Source of the DNA: Pigoraptor vietnamica | Lineage: Eukaryota > Opisthokonta > Filasterea | NCBI GenBank assembly: GCA_943704525.1 | Contig: CALSCQ010001254.1 | Coordinates: forward strand, 1-23,636 | Direction of reading: 5' to 3' | Length of the DNA stretch: 23,636 nt | Shown here: positions 19,122 to 23,636 of the stretch, piece after piece | How the letters are laid out: the number at the start of each line of letters is the position of its first letter | Position numbering within the stretch: position 1 is the first letter of the stretch | The notes under the pieces: model-generated | The model's database searches: none | Seen by the model: the letters and a program-made list of their open reading frames with translations, nothing else | What the model was told of the DNA's origin: nothing | Translations under genes and position numbers: made by a program

Positions 19122-20240
19122 CTCCGCAGTCTGCTATGACGGGGGTCTCGAAGACCGACAACTTGTCGTTCATGTGTCCGCCGAAGCGCGGGACTGGCCG
19201 GCCTATCGGCCGGCTTCTTCAGCACGGCGAGTTGGACAATAAACTGGCCGACCGGGCCTCACTGATATGCCGGCCGACCGTCCGGCTTGTTTCGCGGGGT
19301 GCATTTTTGTTGGGAGTGGACGACGCCGCACGTTCGTTTGTGCCTCAGTGAAATGCACGCGAATAAGTAAGACCAGGACATACTGTATCTGTTCAGGCCG
19401 AGCAGCGCAACCGGCATAGTTTTGTTGCCGGGTGCGTCAGCGTGGCCGGCTGTCACTGGCACTGATGACGGCCGGCCGGCGCAGGGAACGACGCGCATCA
19501 TTCTCACTGCATCGGCACTCGGCGATCAGCGAGGCGGCCGGCGGAACACACTGAAACCGGCAACACGCGCATACATAACACATCCGCGGCGCCGCACCTG
19601 AAATACAGACATTGCCTCTCTTACGCACGCACGCACGCAGGCACGCATGCACACACTCATCTGATACACAAGCCGGCGGCATGGCCGGCGGCACTGTCAT
19701 CCGGCGGCGGTTACTGCTTAACGTCAGTGACTGACGGACCGTGTCAATGCCGGGCGGCCGGACTGATGCCGGCCGGGCGCCGGCGGAACTCGGATCAGTT
19801 TGTCAATGCAAAAAGAACTGTGAGAAACGCGTAACGCCAATAACGTATACTCAGCCGATGCCTTCCCATTACTGCGCATGACTTGCAAGTCCTCACGTTC
19901 CGCAACCCTCGCGCACGCAACCGCAGCAAGCCATAGAAAGCTTTCACTGAGTTGCCCGGGTGAAGCCGTCAGTTACATTACCGTAACTAAAAACATAACT
20001 GAAACACAGGTTGGTCACGTGATCTGCATGATTGTTACCTGACACTGACACGTACAATGCTTTGCACCGCTGCTTTGCTTTAGGGAAGCGAGACTAATTT
20101 AAAGTCATTGGCGACAAAAAAAAGCGCGAACTGAAAGGAAGACGCGCGGTGTTTGTGTGTCTTTGTTACGCAGCACACTGTGGTATTTAAGGTACGACCG
20201 TACGAAACACTCGATCAAGCAACACTCTGCCCCAGCGAGA
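19122..20240. other. Intergenic region, CCGGC-rich then promoter-like
   Basis: Positions 19190-19790 carry many CCGGC/GCCGG words and a short CACG tract at 19625-19650. AATAAA at 19238-19243 is a candidate poly(A) signal for the gene ending at 19121. From 19960 the sequence looks like a promoter of the next gene: CACGTG at 20016, GTTAC at 20034 and a TATA-like element at 20184. No reading frame here looks like protein. Confidence 0.5.
20184..20192 (+). promoter_or_regulatory. TATA-like element (TATTTAAGG)
   Basis: TATTTAAGG lies 57 bases before the ATG at 20241, nearly the same spacing as the SARAF TATA box, and shares the AAGG flank. CACGTG (20016) and GTTAC (20034, 20165) lie upstream. Confidence 0.5.
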
Positions 20241-22604
<2,364 letters not shown>

Positions 22605-23005
22605 CGGCCTCCCATGGACCACTCGCAGCCCTCTTGTGACGGCGCAGACCCACATTAACTACTCAGGAAGTCACGTGAGCAACATTCCCACTGTTACGAT
22701 ATCTCTTTCCCATTTTGACTATTGTGAACTCTGATGTTTTCCTCTTTGGGCTCCCATTGCCTCCTTGGACTTTCACACCCAACTCGTTTACTACTTTTGG
22801 GAAATTCCAATCGTCAACTCTTTTTGTGCTCCCAAAGCTATATAAGGGCCCGCTCTGCCCTTCTGCTCTAAATGAAGTTTCTTCCACCCGATAAGCGACT
22901 CCTTATCCTATCACCACACGTGTGGTACTTTTCACGATCGTGTCTTACAAAGTCTGCGACTGTTTGTTATTATGCACAAACAATTCCGTCGAACAATGAC
23001 AACTG
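22605..23005. other. Intergenic region with an orphan promoter
   Basis: Less CA-rich than its surroundings. It contains CACGTG at 22672, GTTAC at 22693 and a strong TATA element at 22839, in the same order as upstream of SARAF, followed by ATG at 22872 on the plus strand. That ATG opens an 83-codon frame that runs through the last exon of the opposite-strand gene and looks only moderately protein-like (MKFLPPDKRLLIL...). On the minus strand, 22663-22887 is open for 74 codons with protein-like text (WNFPKVVNELGVKVQGGNG) but has no ATG start. Confidence 0.45.
22839..22850 (+). promoter_or_regulatory. TATA box (TATATAAGGGCC), target unclear
   Basis: Identical over 12 bases to the SARAF TATA box, here on the plus strand, 22 bases before an ATG at 22872. 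The transcript it would drive runs into the 3' end of the minus-strand gene at 23006. Confidence 0.5.
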
Positions 23006-23636
23006 TCACGTCTCGGTTTTCGCCGACTCCATCTTTTTCGTTATTCGCTTCCACTCGAGTTCGCTGCGAAGGCGATCGCCCACGCGGTACTGTGTCTGTG
23101 GGGGGCGACAGAGGTGGACATGAGCGCGGAAGAGAGAGTGTATATACGTGTCAAACAAAAACGGGTGCACATCGGGAGAATGGAGGCGCATGCACTGCAC
23201 ACCTCTGCGCGAAATACTGAGCCTTTCGAAGGCAGCAAAACACAAAAATGGAACGAGGACACACAAAGACCGCCACACGCACACATCTTAAATCCACAAG
23301 CGAGTGAACGCCGCAAGCAAGCAATGCGCGCATGCACACAGCGATGCGAGCAGTGTGTGTGTGTGCAGTGTGTGTGCAGGCGTGCGGTGTGTGTGCATGC
23401 GCACCTCTATCTCGGCGCGCATCCTGTCGGACCCCGCGCGCGGCTTGAGGTCGTCCCAAGACTCGCTCAGCATTTCCTGCGCAACGGCACATCAACACGA
23501 GAGGAAACGGAGGGTATCACGTGACCGGCGCACCCTTTACCGTACTGTAACGGCCACCGCGTGCCTTTATAACGAAAGCCTTGATGTAGGGGAAGCGGTG
23601 GCGCACCGAGCGCTGCATTTCTGCATTGCCCTCGAG
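23006..23636 (-). CDS. Unrecognised gene, 3' part only
   Basis: The 5' part lies beyond the right edge. Exons 23541-23636 (partial), 23405-23476 and 23006-23095 join in phase 0 through GT-AG introns and end at a TGA. The 85 visible residues read HRFPYIKAFVIKARGGRYST, then EMLSESWDDLKPRAGSDRM, and end in a charged helix (LRSELEWKRITKKMESAK). The charged, helix-forming C-terminus with single tryptophans would suit a small organellar or complex-bound protein, but I do not recognise the family. CACGTG and TTATAA words in the first exon are coding and should not be read as a promoter. Confidence 0.55.

Overview
The window is nuclear DNA from a eukaryote, probably a unicellular one. Genes sit close together, often 0.3-1 kb apart. 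They are cut into many short exons with GT-AG introns of roughly 100-400 bases, and the noncoding DNA is loaded with (GT)n/(CA)n microsatellites. There are no bacterial operons, no ribosome-binding sites and no rRNA; I saw no tRNA. I cannot name the lineage. The gene set (RAD23, eL27, a SARAF homologue with the animal-type C-terminus, CPPED1, a Q-salvage protein) is compatible with several protist groups. Exon models were built by hand from homology, splice-site sequence and codon phase; every multi-exon model below closes in frame except where stated.

Left part (1-9.9 kb). This part holds conserved housekeeping genes. A CPPED1-like metallophosphatase on the minus strand is cut by the left edge. 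RAD23 (minus, 10 exons) follows. RAD23 is head to head with ribosomal protein eL27 (plus, 4 exons) across about 1 kb. eL27 converges on SARAF (minus, 10 exons), which has a clear TATA box. Introns here are GT-rich on the sense strand.

Middle (9.9-14.1 kb). A poorly conserved three-exon hypothetical gene (minus) is followed by a Q-salvage (DUF2419/QNG1) gene (minus, 7 exons). From about 10 kb on, the noncoding DNA changes character: CA repeats thin out and TCAGT/ACTGA and CCGGC words become frequent.

Island at 14.1-20.1 kb. Two unrecognised genes for exported proteins lie head to head: a nine-exon secreted, helix-rich protein (minus) and a three-exon single-pass membrane protein with a coiled-coil stalk and a cysteine-rich tip (plus). 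The 768-base interval between them carries eight copies of GTTATC within 247 bases. Together with the different base composition and two microexons, this is the most unusual part of the window.

Right part (20.1-23.6 kb). CA/GT microsatellites return. A seven-exon plus-strand gene encodes a helical protein that I tentatively compare with the Fta4/CENP-U inner-kinetochore family. The 3' end of an unrecognised minus-strand gene runs off the right edge. A strong TATA element identical to that of SARAF points toward this last gene's 3' end from the opposite strand.
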